50,210 bases of DNA, taken from positions 1 to 50,210 of the forward strand of contig CALUFR010000123.1 of NCBI GenBank assembly GCA_944319875.1, given 5' to 3'. This DNA is from an uncultured Bacteroides sp. Its GTDB lineage: Bacteria > Bacteroidota > Bacteroidia > Bacteroidales > Bacteroidaceae. Shown piece by piece: positions 21,944-31,104 of this stretch. Positions within the stretch are counted from its first letter, which is position 1. The number at the start of each line of letters is the position of its first letter. Position numbers and translations under genes: made by a program. The notes under the pieces are model-generated. The model was not told the origin of the DNA. It ran no database searches and saw only the letters and a program-made list of their open reading frames with translations.

Positions 21944-23131
21944 TTATTTAATAATGTCCAACTGACGGAAGCATTTGGTCAGCTTCTCTACGGCGAAGTC
22001 TATCTGCTCCTTGGTGTGCGTAGCCATGAGGGCGACGCGTACCAGTGTGTCCTGCGGTGCGCAGGCGGGCGGAATGACGGGATTGATGAAGATACCTTCG
22101 TCGAAGGCCAGCTTGGTGACCGTGAAGGTCTTCTCCGTGTCGCGCACATAGAGGGGGATGATGGGAGACTCCGTGTCGCCGATTTCGAAGCCGGCGTCGC
22201 GGAAAGACTTCAGGGCGTAGTTGGTGATGTCCCACAGGCGCTTGATGCGTTCGGGCTCGTTCTGGATGATGTGGAGCGCCTCGCGTGCGGCGGCGGTGGC
22301 GGCAGGCGTGCTGCTGGCCTGGAAGATGTAGGAGCGGGCGTTGTGGCGCAGCCAGTTGATGACCTCCTTGTCACCGGCCACGAAACCACCGATGGAGGCC
22401 AGCGACTTGCTGAACGTACCCATGATGAGGTCTACTTCGTCCGTCACGCCGAAATGGTCGCACACGCCCCGTCCCTGACGCCCGAACACGCCCAGGCCGT
22501 GGGCTTCGTCCACGTAGAGGCTGGCGTTGTATTTCTTCTTCAGGCGTACGATTTCGGGCAGGTTGGCCAAGTCGCCTTCCATGGAGAACACACCGTCTAC
22601 GACAATCAGCTTCACGGCGTCCGGCTCACACTTCTTCAGTTCCTTTTCCAGGTCCTCCATGTCGTTGTGCTTGTATTTCAGCTGCGTGGCGAAGGACAGG
22701 CGGCGGCCGTCCACGATGGAAGCGTGGTCGCGGTCGTCGCAGATGATGTAATCACCGCGTCCCACCAACTGGGGGATGACACCTTCGTTTACGGTAAATC
22801 CCGTCGAGAAGCACAGGGCATCGTCTTTTCCCACGAACTCAGCCAGTTCTTTTTCCAGTTCTACATGGATGTCGAGCGTACCGTTCAGCAGGCGCGAGCC
22901 GGCACATCCTGTACCATACTTGTCCGTAGCCGCTTTGGCCGCATCGATAATTCGCTGGTCGTATGTCAGACCCATGTATGCGTTCGAACCGAACATCAGC
23001 ACCTTCTTGCCATCCATCAGCACTTCCGTATCCTGATGGCTGTCGATTTCACGGAAATAAGGATATACGCCTTTCGCCATGAACTGTTGCGGCAGGTCGT
23101 ATTTCGCAAATTTTTCTTGTAGTAAACCCAT
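21944..23131 (-). CDS. spt: Serine palmitoyltransferase (sphingolipid synthesis)
   Basis: A 395-residue PLP enzyme of the alpha-oxoamine synthase family. It would join L-serine with a long-chain acyl-CoA to give 3-ketosphinganine, the first step of Bacteroides sphingolipid synthesis. The PLP lysine is in GTFSKSLASIGGF, the cofactor Asp-His pair is in VDEAHGLGVFG, and FSTGFTVNEGVIP and CAGSRLLNGT are typical. The sequence from MGLLQEKFAKYDLPQQFMAK onward matches the B. thetaiotaomicron serine palmitoyltransferase as I remember it. BioF and Kbl are relatives, but the lack of neighbouring biotin or threonine genes supports Spt. A -7 element lies at 23189-23196. It is divergent from a lipid kinase gene. 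Confidence 0.9.
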   Translation of the reverse strand: MGLLQEKFAKYDLPQQFMAKGVYPYFREIDSHQDTEVLMDGKKVLMFGSNAYMGLTYDQRIIDAAKAATDKYGTGCAGSRLLNGTLDIHVELEKELAEFVGKDDALCFSTGFTVNEGVIPQLVGRGDYIICDDRDHASIVDGRRLSFATQLKYKHNDMEDLEKELKKCEPDAVKLIVVDGVFSMEGDLANLPEIVRLKKKYNASLYVDEAHGLGVFGRQGRGVCDHFGVTDEVDLIMGTFSKSLASIGGFVAGDKEVINWLRHNARSYIFQASSTPAATAAAREALHIIQNEPERIKRLWDITNYALKSFRDAGFEIGDTESPIIPLYVRDTEKTFTVTKLAFDEGIFINPVIPPACAPQDTLVRVALMATHTKEQIDFAVEKLTKCFRQLDIIK

Positions 23132-23188
23132 TGAATGTCTTATAATTAGTTAGTATGTTATTTTTTTCAACGTCCAAAAAACAGGGGG

Positions 23189-23196
23189 CAAAGATA
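23189..23196 (-). promoter_or_regulatory. Promoter -7 element for spt
   Basis: TATCTTTG on the minus strand matches TAnnTTTG exactly, about 58 bp before the start at 23131. The -33 element is unclear. Confidence 0.55.
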
Positions 23197-23290
23197 ATGA
23201 TTTTCGTTCTTTTTTTGTATCGTTTGCCCAAAAAAACTGCCTTTTCTTGTTTTAAGGCCGCTTTTTTGTCGTTCTTCTGAGGAATTGTAT

Positions 23291-23298
23291 TACTTTTG
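23291..23298 (+). promoter_or_regulatory. Promoter -7 element for the lipid kinase gene
   Basis: TACTTTTG matches TAnnTTTG, 30 bp before ATG 23328. A TTTG lies 22 bp upstream, one base beyond the usual spacing. Confidence 0.55.
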
Positions 23299-23327
23299 CA
23301 GGGCATGAAAATCCCACTTTGTTTGGA

Positions 23328-24377
23328 ATGGACAACAATAATAAAAGAAAAATAGTTTTCGTCATCAATCCGGCATCGGGCACGCAAGGCAAAGAACTCA
23401 TCTTGTCTTGGATAAACGAAAGGCTGGACAGGGAAAGATACGACATGGAGGTGGTCTACACGGAATATGCCGGCCATGCCGTGGAGATTGCCGCGCGGAA
23501 GGCCGCCGAGAAAGTCTTTGCCGTGGTGGCCATCGGAGGTGACGGGACTATCAACGAAATAGCCCGTTCGCTGGTGCATACGGAAACAGCGCTGGGCATC
23601 ATCCCTTGTGGCTCCGGAAACGGGCTGGCCCGCCATCTGCAAATCCCCATCGAATCGAAGAGAGCCGTGGACATCATCAACGACGGAGTGACGGAGGTCG
23701 TGGACTATGGCAAGATAAACGATATTCCTTTCTTCTGCACCTGCGGAGTGGGGTTCGACGCATTTGTCAGCCTGAAGTTCTCGCAAGCGGGGAGGAGAGG
23801 GCCTCTGACCTATCTGGAGCAGACGCTGCGCGAGAGTCTGAAGTATCGCCCCGAAGTCTACGAGCTGGAGATGGACGGCAATGCCTCGGCGCGTTACCGG
23901 GCGTTCCTGATAGCATGCGGCAACGCTTCGCAATACGGAAACAACGCTTATATTGCGCCAAAGGCGACGCTCGACGATGGATTGCTCGATGTGACCATCC
24001 TGGAGCCGTTTACCGTGCTCGACGTGCCCGCGCTGGCCTTCCAACTGTTCAACAAAACCATCGACCAGAACAGCCGCATCAAGACTTTCCAGTGCAAATC
24101 CTTGCGCATACACCGCTCTAAGCTCGGTGCGGCGCATTATGACGGCGAGCCGATGATGACGGACAAGGACGTGGAGGTGTCCATCGTGCAGAAAGAACTG
24201 AAGGTCATCGTGCCTCGCAACGCGGATAAGGGGTCGGCCAACGTGCTGCAACGGGCACAAGATTATATCAACGGCCTGAAGCAGCTGAATGAGACAATCG
24301 TGGAGGATATCTCGCACCGCAACCGGATAATTTTGGATAAAGGGAAGGAACACATTAAAAAGCTGACGAAAAAATAG
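23328..24377 (+). CDS. Diacylglycerol/sphingoid-type lipid kinase (YegS/DagK family)
   Basis: A 349-residue protein. The nucleotide-binding start [13 protein letters not shown] is followed by [13 protein letters not shown] (the GGDG motif) and by [11 protein letters not shown]. The C-terminal beta-sandwich contains YDGEPMM, matching the conserved DGE motif. It would phosphorylate a diacylglycerol or a sphingoid base or ceramide; the neighbouring spt makes a sphingolipid substrate attractive (inference). I start at ATG 23328, as the TTG at 23319 has no support. The last 40 residues are basic (HIKKLTKK) and may touch the membrane. Divergent from spt; aspS follows with its own promoter. Confidence 0.88.
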   Translation: MDNNNKRKIVFVINPASGTQGKELILSWINERLDRERYDMEVVYTEYAGHAVEIAARKAAEKVFAVVAIGGDGTINEIARSLVHTETALGIIPCGSGNGLARHLQIPIESKRAVDIINDGVTEVVDYGKINDIPFFCTCGVGFDAFVSLKFSQAGRRGPLTYLEQTLRESLKYRPEVYELEMDGNASARYRAFLIACGNASQYGNNAYIAPKATLDDGLLDVTILEPFTVLDVPALAFQLFNKTIDQNSRIKTFQCKSLRIHRSKLGAAHYDGEPMMTDKDVEVSIVQKELKVIVPRNADKGSANVLQRAQDYINGLKQLNETIVEDISHRNRIILDKGKEHIKKLTKK

Positions 24378-24397
24378 GGGAGTATCTAAATATTCCG

Positions 24398-24405
24398 TAC
24401 TTTTG
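24398..24405 (+). promoter_or_regulatory. Promoter -7 element for aspS
   Basis: TACTTTTG matches TAnnTTTG, followed by CACAC, 27 bp before ATG 24433. It supports that start over an upstream TTG that overlaps the element. Confidence 0.55.
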
Positions 24406-24432
24406 CACACAATAATCAACAACATAGAGAAA

Positions 24433-26190
24433 ATGTACAGAACACACACCTGCGGAGAGTTGCGTATCTCCGATGTCAATAAGCAAGTGACGCTGGCCGG
24501 ATGGGTTCAGCGAAGCCGCAAGATGGGAGGCATGACTTTCATCGACCTCCGCGACCGCTACGGCATTACCCAACTGGTGTTCAACGAAGAAGTGAACGCC
24601 GACCTCTGCGAGCAGGCCAACCGCCTGGGACGCGAGTATGTAATCCAGGTCAAGGGTACCGTCAACGAGCGCTATAGCAAGAACGACCACATGCCCACGG
24701 GCGACATTGAAATCATTGTGTCAGAGCTGAGCGTGCTCAACACGGCCCAGACACCTCCCTTCACCATCGAGGACAATACGGACGGAGGCGACGACATCCG
24801 CATGAAGTACCGCTACCTGGACCTGCGCCGCAATGCCGTGCGCAAGAACCTGGAGCTGCGCCACAAGATGACTATCGAAGTGCGTAAATACTTGGACGGC
24901 CAGGGTTTCATCGAGGTGGAGACGCCGCTTCTCATCGGCTCCACGCCGGAGGGTGCACGCGACTTTGTGGTGCCTTCGCGCATGAACCCCGGTCAGTTCT
25001 ACGCCCTGCCTCAAAGTCCGCAAACCTTGAAGCAGCTGCTCATGGTTTCCGGATTTGACCGTTATTTCCAGATAGCCAAGTGCTTCCGCGACGAGGACTT
25101 GCGTGCCGACCGCCAGCCGGAATTCACGCAGATAGATTGCGAGATGTCTTTCGTGGAGCAGGACGACGTCATCAACCTCTTCGAGGGCATGGCCAAATAC
25201 CTGTTCAAGGAATTGCGCGGGGTGGAGTTGACTGAACCTTTCCAGCGTATGCCTTGGTCGGAAGCCATGAAATATTATGGTAGCGACAAGCCCGACTTGC
25301 GCTTCGGCATGAAGTTCGTGGAACTGATGGACATCCTCAAGGGTTACGGCTTCTCCGTGTTCGACAATGCCGCCTACATCGGCGGTATCTGTGCCGAAGG
25401 CGCCGCCCACTACACCCGCAAGCAGCTCGACGCCCTGACCGAATTCGTGAAGAAGCCTCAGATAGGCGCCAAGGGCATGGTATATGCCCGTGTCGAAGCT
25501 GACGGCAACGTGAAGTCCAGCGTAGACAAGTTCTATTCGCAGGACGTATTGCAGAAGATGAAGGAAGCCTTCGGCGCCAAGCCGGGCGACCTGATCCTGA
25601 TACTGAGTGGCGATGATGCCATGAAGACCCGCAAACAGCTTTGCGAGCTCCGCCTCGAGATGGGCAACCAGCTGGGATTGCGTGACAAGAACAAGTTTGC
25701 CCTGCTTTGGGTGGTAGACTTCCCGATGTTCGAGTGGAGCGATGAAGAGAACCGCCTGATGGCCATGCACCATCCATTCACTCATCCCAAGGACGAGGAC
25801 ATCCCCCTGTTGGACACCAACCCCGAAGCCGTGCGCGCCGATGCCTACGACATGGTGTGCAACGGTGTGGAACTGGGTGGAGGCTCTATCCGTATCCACG
25901 ACGCGGCCCTGCAGGCAAAGATGTTCGAGATACTGGGCTTTACGCCCGAAAAGGCGCAGGAGCAATTTGGCTTCCTGATGAATGCCTTCAAGTATGGCGC
26001 ACCCCCTCACGGAGGTCTGGCTTACGGGCTCGACCGCTGGGTGAGCATTCTTGCCGGACTGGACAGCATCCGCGATTGCATCGCCTTCCCGAAGAACAAT
26101 AGCGGGCGCGACGTGATGCTCGACGCTCCGGGCTGCCTCGACCCCAAGCAACTGGACGAATTAAATCTGATAGTAGACATTAAAGAGTGA
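24433..26190 (+). CDS. aspS: Aspartyl-tRNA synthetase
   Basis: A 585-residue class II aminoacyl-tRNA synthetase that charges tRNA-Asp with aspartate. The N-terminal OB-fold (about 1-105) has [20 protein letters not shown]. Class II motif 2 is [18 protein letters not shown] and motif 3 is [10 protein letters not shown], near the end. The insertion domain between motifs 2 and 3 is present, as in bacterial-type AspRS of about 590 residues. The start at 24433 ([10 protein letters not shown]) matches the family. The gtrA-like gene overlaps its stop by GTGA, so they are cotranscribed. Confidence 0.97.
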   Translation: MYRTHTCGELRISDVNKQVTLAGWVQRSRKMGGMTFIDLRDRYGITQLVFNEEVNADLCEQANRLGREYVIQVKGTVNERYSKNDHMPTGDIEIIVSELSVLNTAQTPPFTIEDNTDGGDDIRMKYRYLDLRRNAVRKNLELRHKMTIEVRKYLDGQGFIEVETPLLIGSTPEGARDFVVPSRMNPGQFYALPQSPQTLKQLLMVSGFDRYFQIAKCFRDEDLRADRQPEFTQIDCEMSFVEQDDVINLFEGMAKYLFKELRGVELTEPFQRMPWSEAMKYYGSDKPDLRFGMKFVELMDILKGYGFSVFDNAAYIGGICAEGAAHYTRKQLDALTEFVKKPQIGAKGMVYARVEADGNVKSSVDKFYSQDVLQKMKEAFGAKPGDLILILSGDDAMKTRKQLCELRLEMGNQLGLRDKNKFALLWVVDFPMFEWSDEENRLMAMHHPFTHPKDEDIPLLDTNPEAVRADAYDMVCNGVELGGGSIRIHDAALQAKMFEILGFTPEKAQEQFGFLMNAFKYGAPPHGGLAYGLDRWVSILAGLDSIRDCIAFPKNNSGRDVMLDAPGCLDPKQLDELNLIVDIKE

Positions 26191-26567
26191 AAGAGACCAC
26201 AAGAGTATTCCGTTTTGCCACTATCGGTACGCTGAATGCACTGATTACGGCACTGGTCGTATGGCTGATGATGCACGTGGCAGACGAAGACTATATGCTT
26301 TCCAACGTTGTGGCTTACATCGTTGCCCAGACGCATAATTTCATCTGGAGCAAGTATTGGATATTTCCCGTAGATAAAAAGAGCAACACCTGGCGTCAGG
26401 TGCTGCTCTTTCTTATCGCTTTCGGACTGGCTTATGGTGCCCAGTTCTTATTCCTCATCGGCTTGGTGGAGGGCTTGCATTGCAATGAATATCTTGCCCA
26501 GTTCCTCGGCCTCTTTGTGTATGGCGCGGTCAATTTCCTCATGAACAGGCGCATCACTTTCCATTGA
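26187..26567 (+). CDS. GtrA-family membrane protein
   Basis: A 126-residue protein with four membrane segments (about 8-30, 36-55, 72-92, 98-118). [19 protein letters not shown] and FLMNRRITF are typical of GtrA-family proteins, which are thought to help move lipid-linked sugars (undecaprenyl-phosphate glucose) across the inner membrane. The start is GTG 26187, overlapping the aspS stop (GTGA), which indicates translational coupling. No glycosyltransferase gene is adjacent. The gene is convergent with the amidase gene, with one base between stops. Confidence 0.85.
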   Translation: MKETTRVFRFATIGTLNALITALVVWLMMHVADEDYMLSNVVAYIVAQTHNFIWSKYWIFPVDKKSNTWRQVLLFLIAFGLAYGAQFLFLIGLVEGLHCNEYLAQFLGLFVYGAVNFLMNRRITFH

Positions 26568-26568
26568 T

Positions 26569-27453
26569 TCAGTCGATAAACCGTTTGGTAATCCCTTCGT
26601 AGGCGTCTATGCGGCGGTCGCGCAGGAAAGGCCACCAGCGGCGCACATTCTCCGAACGTTCCATATCTACCTCGACAACCAAATTCTCCGGTCGGTCGTT
26701 GCTTGCCTGAGCCAGCAATTCACCTTGAGGGCCAGCCACGAAGCTGTTTCCCCAAAAGAGGATACCGTTGGTCTGTCCGGAGGGATCGGGCTCATGGCCA
26801 ACACGATTGACGGAAATGACAGGCAGACCGTTGGCCACGGCATGTCCGCGTTGCGAGATAATCCACGCATTCAGCTGGCGTTCCTTTTCGTCATCAGTGT
26901 CGGTGCTTTCCCAACCGATGGCGGTAGGATAAATCAACAACTCGGCACCTTTCAAGGCCATAAGTCGGGCTGCTTCGGGATACCATTGATCCCAGCAGAC
27001 CAATACGCCCAGTTTTCCAAGCGAGGTCTGTATGGGTTCGAAGCCCAGGTCGCCGGGGGTGAAATAGAATTTTTCGTAGTAGGCGGGGTCGTCGGGAATG
27101 TGCATCTTGCGGTACTTTCCGGCGATGCTTCCGTCACGGTCGAAGACAACGGCGGTGTTGTGATAGAGCCCCGGCGCGCGCTTCTCAAAGAGTGAAGTGA
27201 CAAGGACAATCCGGTTGGCCGCCGCCAGTTCGGAATAGAAACCGGTGGACGGACCGGGGATAGGTTCGGCAAGGTCGAACATACGCGTGTCTTCCGTCTG
27301 ACAGAAGTAAAGCGAGTTGTGCAGTTCCTGGAGCACGACCAATTGTGCGCCGTGTGCGGCACAGGCCTCGATGCTCTTGGCCAGGTTCAACAAATTTATC
27401 CGCAGGTCGGCGGTATTGGCTTGCTGGATGATACCTACTTTTATCTTTCTCAT
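26569..27453 (-). CDS. aguB: N-carbamoylputrescine amidase
   Basis: A 294-residue nitrilase-superfamily enzyme that hydrolyses N-carbamoylputrescine to putrescine, CO2 and ammonia. The catalytic triad is visible: Glu in VLQELHNSLYF, Lys in KYRKMHIPDDPAYYEK and Cys in LGVLVCWDQWYPEAARL. HIPDDPAYYEKFYFTPGDLGF is characteristic of AguB rather than other amidases. It follows the agmatine deiminase gene by 37 bp in the same direction, completing a two-step agmatine-to-putrescine pathway. Confidence 0.94.
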   Translation of the reverse strand: MRKIKVGIIQQANTADLRINLLNLAKSIEACAAHGAQLVVLQELHNSLYFCQTEDTRMFDLAEPIPGPSTGFYSELAAANRIVLVTSLFEKRAPGLYHNTAVVFDRDGSIAGKYRKMHIPDDPAYYEKFYFTPGDLGFEPIQTSLGKLGVLVCWDQWYPEAARLMALKGAELLIYPTAIGWESTDTDDEKERQLNAWIISQRGHAVANGLPVISVNRVGHEPDPSGQTNGILFWGNSFVAGPQGELLAQASNDRPENLVVEVDMERSENVRRWWPFLRDRRIDAYEGITKRFID

Positions 27454-27490
27454 AATTTTAATGTATGTCAGAAGTTATGTGTTCGAGTTT

Positions 27491-28513
27491 TTATAGTACA
27501 CCGATGGGATACTGCATCGTGACGCAATGAAGTGACCCGTGCTGGCGGATGAGGGCACGGCAATCAATACCTACAATTTCCCGGTCGGGGAATGCCTGCC
27601 GGAGGACTGCGGCGGCCCGGCGGTCGTTTTCGGGCTGGTTATAGGTAGGGTAGAGCACGGCTCCGTTCATCACCAGGAAATTGGCGGAGGTGGCGGGCAG
27701 GCGTTCACCGTCTTCCACGATGGCGTCAGGCCATGGCAGAGGGAGCAGGCGGTAAGGCTTGCCCTCCAACGTGCGGAAAGTCTTCAGCTGTTCCTCCATG
27801 AGCCGAAGGGCTTCGTAGTGCTCGTCATCGGGGGCGGTACACTTCACATAGGCGATGGTGTGGTCGGGGCAGAGGCGGGCCAAGGTGTCGATGTGGCTGT
27901 CCGTATCGTCTCCGGCCAGGTAACCATGCTCCAGCCATAAGACCTGTCGTACCCGGAAAACATCGCGCAAGTAGTTCTCTATTTCCCCACGGGTCATCTC
28001 TCCGTTGCGGTTGGGGGAGAGCAGGCATTCCGAGGTGGTGAGCAGGGTGCCTTGTCCGTCGCTCTCGATGGAGCCGCCTTCCAGTACAAATCCCAGCCGG
28101 TTGACATAGTTCCCGTGCAGATGTCCGTCTTCTGCGAGGTGGCGGGTGATGAGGTTGTCTTTATCCGAAGCGAACTTCAGCCCCCAGCCGTTGAACTTGA
28201 AGTCGAGCAGGGTAGGGGCACTTTTGCCCGTCAATGTGATGGCGCCATGGTCGCGCGCCCAGGTGTCGTTGGTGTCGCACAGGGCGAAGCGAACGTTCTC
28301 CATCCGTACCTTGTCCGCTATCTGTCGGCGCACGGCTTCCGGTTCAGGCGTGACGATGAGCAATGTTTCCCGTTGGGCTATTTCGATTGCGATGCGGGTG
28401 AAGCATTCCTGTACTTCTTCCAGCATGTAGGCCCAGTCTGTGCGGGCGTGCGGCCAGGTCAACTGGATGCCGCTTTGGGGTGCCCATTCCGCAGGTAAAG
28501 TCATCTTGTTCAT
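27491..28513 (-). CDS. aguA: Agmatine deiminase
   Basis: A 340-residue member of the guanidino-group-modifying superfamily that converts agmatine to N-carbamoylputrescine and ammonia. The N-terminus PAEWAPQSGIQLTWPH is typical, GDDTDSHIDTLARL carries the catalytic His, and the catalytic Cys lies in GSLHCVTMQYP near the C-terminus. Its ATG overlaps the stop of the DUF2148 gene (ATGA) and the aguB gene follows, so the three form one operon read from 29087 downwards. Confidence 0.95.
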   Translation of the reverse strand: MNKMTLPAEWAPQSGIQLTWPHARTDWAYMLEEVQECFTRIAIEIAQRETLLIVTPEPEAVRRQIADKVRMENVRFALCDTNDTWARDHGAITLTGKSAPTLLDFKFNGWGLKFASDKDNLITRHLAEDGHLHGNYVNRLGFVLEGGSIESDGQGTLLTTSECLLSPNRNGEMTRGEIENYLRDVFRVRQVLWLEHGYLAGDDTDSHIDTLARLCPDHTIAYVKCTAPDDEHYEALRLMEEQLKTFRTLEGKPYRLLPLPWPDAIVEDGERLPATSANFLVMNGAVLYPTYNQPENDRRAAAVLRQAFPDREIVGIDCRALIRQHGSLHCVTMQYPIGVL

Positions 28514-29049
28514 TTTCCCTCCTTCGGCTTTCTGTCAAAAAACGGGTTCTTGGAAGACGCGCTGACGGGGATGGCCAGTACCATCTTGCTGCCTTCGGGG
28601 AGCATACCCAAGCGTTGCGCGGCCAGTCCGGCGGAAAACATCACGCGGGTGTCTACCCGGTGGTCGGCGGCCGTGGCGCATGCCGAACCTACGGCGATAC
28701 CCACGTCGACCGTGTTCAGCGCACAGGGCACACCGGCGGGACGGGCGCCGCAAGTAGGAAATCCGCAATGTCCGCAATTCAGGCCTTGCGGTTGCTCGCG
28801 CGTACCTATTATTATTACGCATTCGGCCTGCAACACGTTGTCGGCGTCGCGCAGGAAGAATTTCATGCCGGTTTCTTCGGATATCTGACGCATGGCATCG
28901 GACAGTGTTTGCAAATCATCACCGGTCACCATCGCAATTTCCACCACGTCGATGCCCTTGCCCTTGGGAGCCGTGCGGGCGGCGGTCATCATTTGGCGTG
29001 CCACGGACAATACCTGCTCATGGCGTAAATCTCGTTCATTTTGTATCAT
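28510..29049 (-). CDS. DUF2148 (ferredoxin-like domain) protein
   Basis: A 179-residue protein with the Cys pattern of DUF2148: CGHCGFPTCGARPAGVPC in the middle and GSACATAADHRVDTRVMFSAGLAAQRLG after it. This cluster suggests an iron-sulphur or other metal centre. The start at ATG 29049 (MIQNERDL) follows a TACCTTTG -7 element at 29080-29087. It is translationally coupled to aguA. A role in the agmatine pathway is suggested only by this linkage; the family has no established function. Confidence 0.85.
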   Translation of the reverse strand: MIQNERDLRHEQVLSVARQMMTAARTAPKGKGIDVVEIAMVTGDDLQTLSDAMRQISEETGMKFFLRDADNVLQAECVIIIGTREQPQGLNCGHCGFPTCGARPAGVPCALNTVDVGIAVGSACATAADHRVDTRVMFSAGLAAQRLGMLPEGSKMVLAIPVSASSKNPFFDRKPKEGK

Positions 29050-29079
29050 AATTAGTCTCTTTTGAATGAATTGCCCGGA

Positions 29080-29117
29080 CAAAGGTATGAAAAAGAGCCG
29101 GAATATCTGTATCTTTG
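29080..29117. promoter_or_regulatory. Divergent promoter pair (DUF2148-aguAB and SLC13 gene)
   Basis: TACCTTTG on the minus strand (29087-29080) and TATCTTTG on the plus strand (29110-29117) both match TAnnTTTG. They point outward with 22 bp between them, so the upstream parts of the two promoters overlap and their activity may be linked. Confidence 0.6.
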
Positions 29118-29151
29118 CATCGGTTATTCATCTCAAACTTTTGTTTTGCCC

Positions 29152-31008
29152 ATGTGGATTACAATTTCGATATTGGTCGTTGCGGCCATTTTCTTTATGT
29201 GTGGCAAGGTGCGTTCGGACTTGGTGGCCGTATGCTCCCTGCTGATGTTGCTCATTTTTCATATCCTGACTCCCGAGGAAGGTTTGTCCGGATTTTCCAA
29301 TTCGGTGGTTATCATGATGATAGGGCTGTTCGTCGTAGGCGGCGCCATTTTTCAGACGGGCCTGGCCAAGATGATAAGCAGCCGGTTGCTGAAGTTGTCC
29401 GGGCATAGTGAGTTGCGTTTGTTTCTGCTTGTCATGCTGGCCACGGCGTTCATCGGCGCTTTCGTGAGCAATACGGGCACGGTGGCCCTGATGTTGCCTA
29501 TCGTGGTGAGTATGGCCGCCAGCACGGGGACGAACGCGCGCCGCCTGCTCATGCCGCTTGCCTTCGCCAGCAGCATGGGAGGCATGATGACGCTTATCGG
29601 TACGCCTCCCAACCTTATCATACAAGACGCGCTGACGGGGGCGGGTTACGAACCATTGTCCTTTTTCTCCTTCCTGCCCGTAGGACTGATATGTTTGGGC
29701 GTGGGTATCCTGGTGTTGCTCCCCGCCACGAAATGGTTTTTGGGCGTCAAGAATGCGAAAGGCGGAGAAAAAGCGGCGGTCAATAAATCGTTGAAAGAGC
29801 TTGCGCATGAATATGAGCTGACGGACAATCTGTTCCGCTTGCGGGTGGAGCCGCTTTCGGTGGCCGTGGGAAAGACCATTGCCGGATTGGACCTGCGGCG
29901 GGCATACGGGATAGACATATTGGAGATACGCAGGACGAAAAGCTCACAAGCCCGTTTGCTGCACTCCGTCACGCAACTCTCGGCTCCCGACACGATATTG
30001 GAGGAGGGTGACATGCTTTATGTCATCGGCGATGACGAGCGGGTGAAACGCCTGGCGTCGGATTTGAGCCTGAGCATGCCGGACACAATGGGAGCAAAGA
30101 CGGGCGGGCGGCAAGACGATCTTGCCTTCTATGACGTAGGCATAGCCGAAATCGTACTGATGCCTTCGTCGCGCATGATAAACCGAACGGTGAAAGACGT
30201 GGATTTCCGGCGCACCTTCCATGTCAATGTATTGGGCATACGGCGCAAAAAGGAATACATACGCCGGCATTTGGGTAGTGAGAAAATGCATAGCGGAGAT
30301 GTGTTGCTGGTGCAGGGACGTTGGGAGGATATAGGACGTTTGTCCAGCGATGAAGACAATTGGGTCGTATTGGGGCAGCCCCTTGCCGAGGCGGCCAAGG
30401 TGACGCTGGATTACAAAGCTCCCATAGCGGCGGCCATCATGGTGCTGATGGTGGCTATGATGGTGTTCGACTTTATCCCCGTCGCTCCCGTCACGGCGGT
30501 GATGATAGCCGCGGTGCTGATGGTGCTGACGGGATGTCTGCGGAGCGTGGAGGCGGCTTACAAGACGATCAACTGGGAAACCATTGTCCTGTTTGGCGCG
30601 ATGCTTCCCATGTCACTTGCCTTGGAGAAAACGGGCGTTTCGCAGTACTTAGCGGACGCCTTGGCGAAGAGCATCGGAGGGTATGGTCCCACGGTACTCC
30701 TGGCGGGTGTCTATTTCACCACCTCGCTCATGACGATGTTCATCAGCAACACCGTTACGGCGGTATTGATGGCGCCCATCGCCTTGCAAAGCGCCGTCCA
30801 GGCAAGTGTCAGCCCCGTGCCCTTCCTGTTTGCGGTGACCGTGGCGGCCAGTATGTGTTTCGCCTCGCCTTTCTCCACGCCGCCCAACGCACTGGTGATG
30901 CCCGCCGGGCAATATTCGTTTGCCGACTATATCAAGGTCGGGCTTCCCCTGCAGGTCATCATGGGGCTGGTGATGATAGCCGCGCTCCCGTTGTTGTTCC
31001 CGTTTTAA
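29152..31008 (+). CDS. SLC13/DASS-family permease with two RCK_C (TrkA-C) domains
   Basis: A 618-residue inner-membrane protein. Transport segments flank a soluble middle: about six at residues 1-200 (with FVSNTGTVALMLPIV and LIGTPPNLIIQDAL, the SNT and GTPPN motifs of the family) and more at about 440-618 (TMFISNTVTAVLMAPIAL, FSTPPNALVMPAG). Between them, at about 230-430, lie two TrkA-C regulatory domains (each ending in a GD-L-VQG- or GDMLYVIG-type motif) that bind ligands. Family members carry dicarboxylates, sulphate or similar anions; the substrate cannot be read here. I start at ATG 29152 because upstream residues overlap the -7 element. Confidence 0.9.
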   Translation: MWITISILVVAAIFFMCGKVRSDLVAVCSLLMLLIFHILTPEEGLSGFSNSVVIMMIGLFVVGGAIFQTGLAKMISSRLLKLSGHSELRLFLLVMLATAFIGAFVSNTGTVALMLPIVVSMAASTGTNARRLLMPLAFASSMGGMMTLIGTPPNLIIQDALTGAGYEPLSFFSFLPVGLICLGVGILVLLPATKWFLGVKNAKGGEKAAVNKSLKELAHEYELTDNLFRLRVEPLSVAVGKTIAGLDLRRAYGIDILEIRRTKSSQARLLHSVTQLSAPDTILEEGDMLYVIGDDERVKRLASDLSLSMPDTMGAKTGGRQDDLAFYDVGIAEIVLMPSSRMINRTVKDVDFRRTFHVNVLGIRRKKEYIRRHLGSEKMHSGDVLLVQGRWEDIGRLSSDEDNWVVLGQPLAEAAKVTLDYKAPIAAAIMVLMVAMMVFDFIPVAPVTAVMIAAVLMVLTGCLRSVEAAYKTINWETIVLFGAMLPMSLALEKTGVSQYLADALAKSIGGYGPTVLLAGVYFTTSLMTMFISNTVTAVLMAPIALQSAVQASVSPVPFLFAVTVAASMCFASPFSTPPNALVMPAGQYSFADYIKVGLPLQVIMGLVMIAALPLLFPF

Positions 31009-31074
31009 TGGAGAAAGATGAATGTGTAATGAAGAATAAATGGTATGGAATGCGGGTGATTACATTCTTTTTTG

Positions 31075-31082
31075 TATCTTTG
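31075..31082 (+). promoter_or_regulatory. Promoter -7 element for the Nif3-like gene
   Basis: TATCTTTG matches TAnnTTTG and is followed by CATCC, 22 bp before ATG 31105. Confidence 0.6.
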
Positions 31083-31104
31083 CATCCAAATTCTCTGTTT
31101 CAGT

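Noticed and set aside
21944-23131. 8-amino-7-oxononanoate synthase (bioF) or 2-amino-3-ketobutyrate ligase (kbl)
   Set aside because: Same superfamily, but the sequence follows the Bacteroides serine palmitoyltransferase and no biotin or threonine genes are near.
23049-26151. Long antisense frames over the lipid kinase and aspS genes
   Set aside because: The plus-strand proteins have complete motifs; the antisense products are His/Leu/Val-rich shadows.
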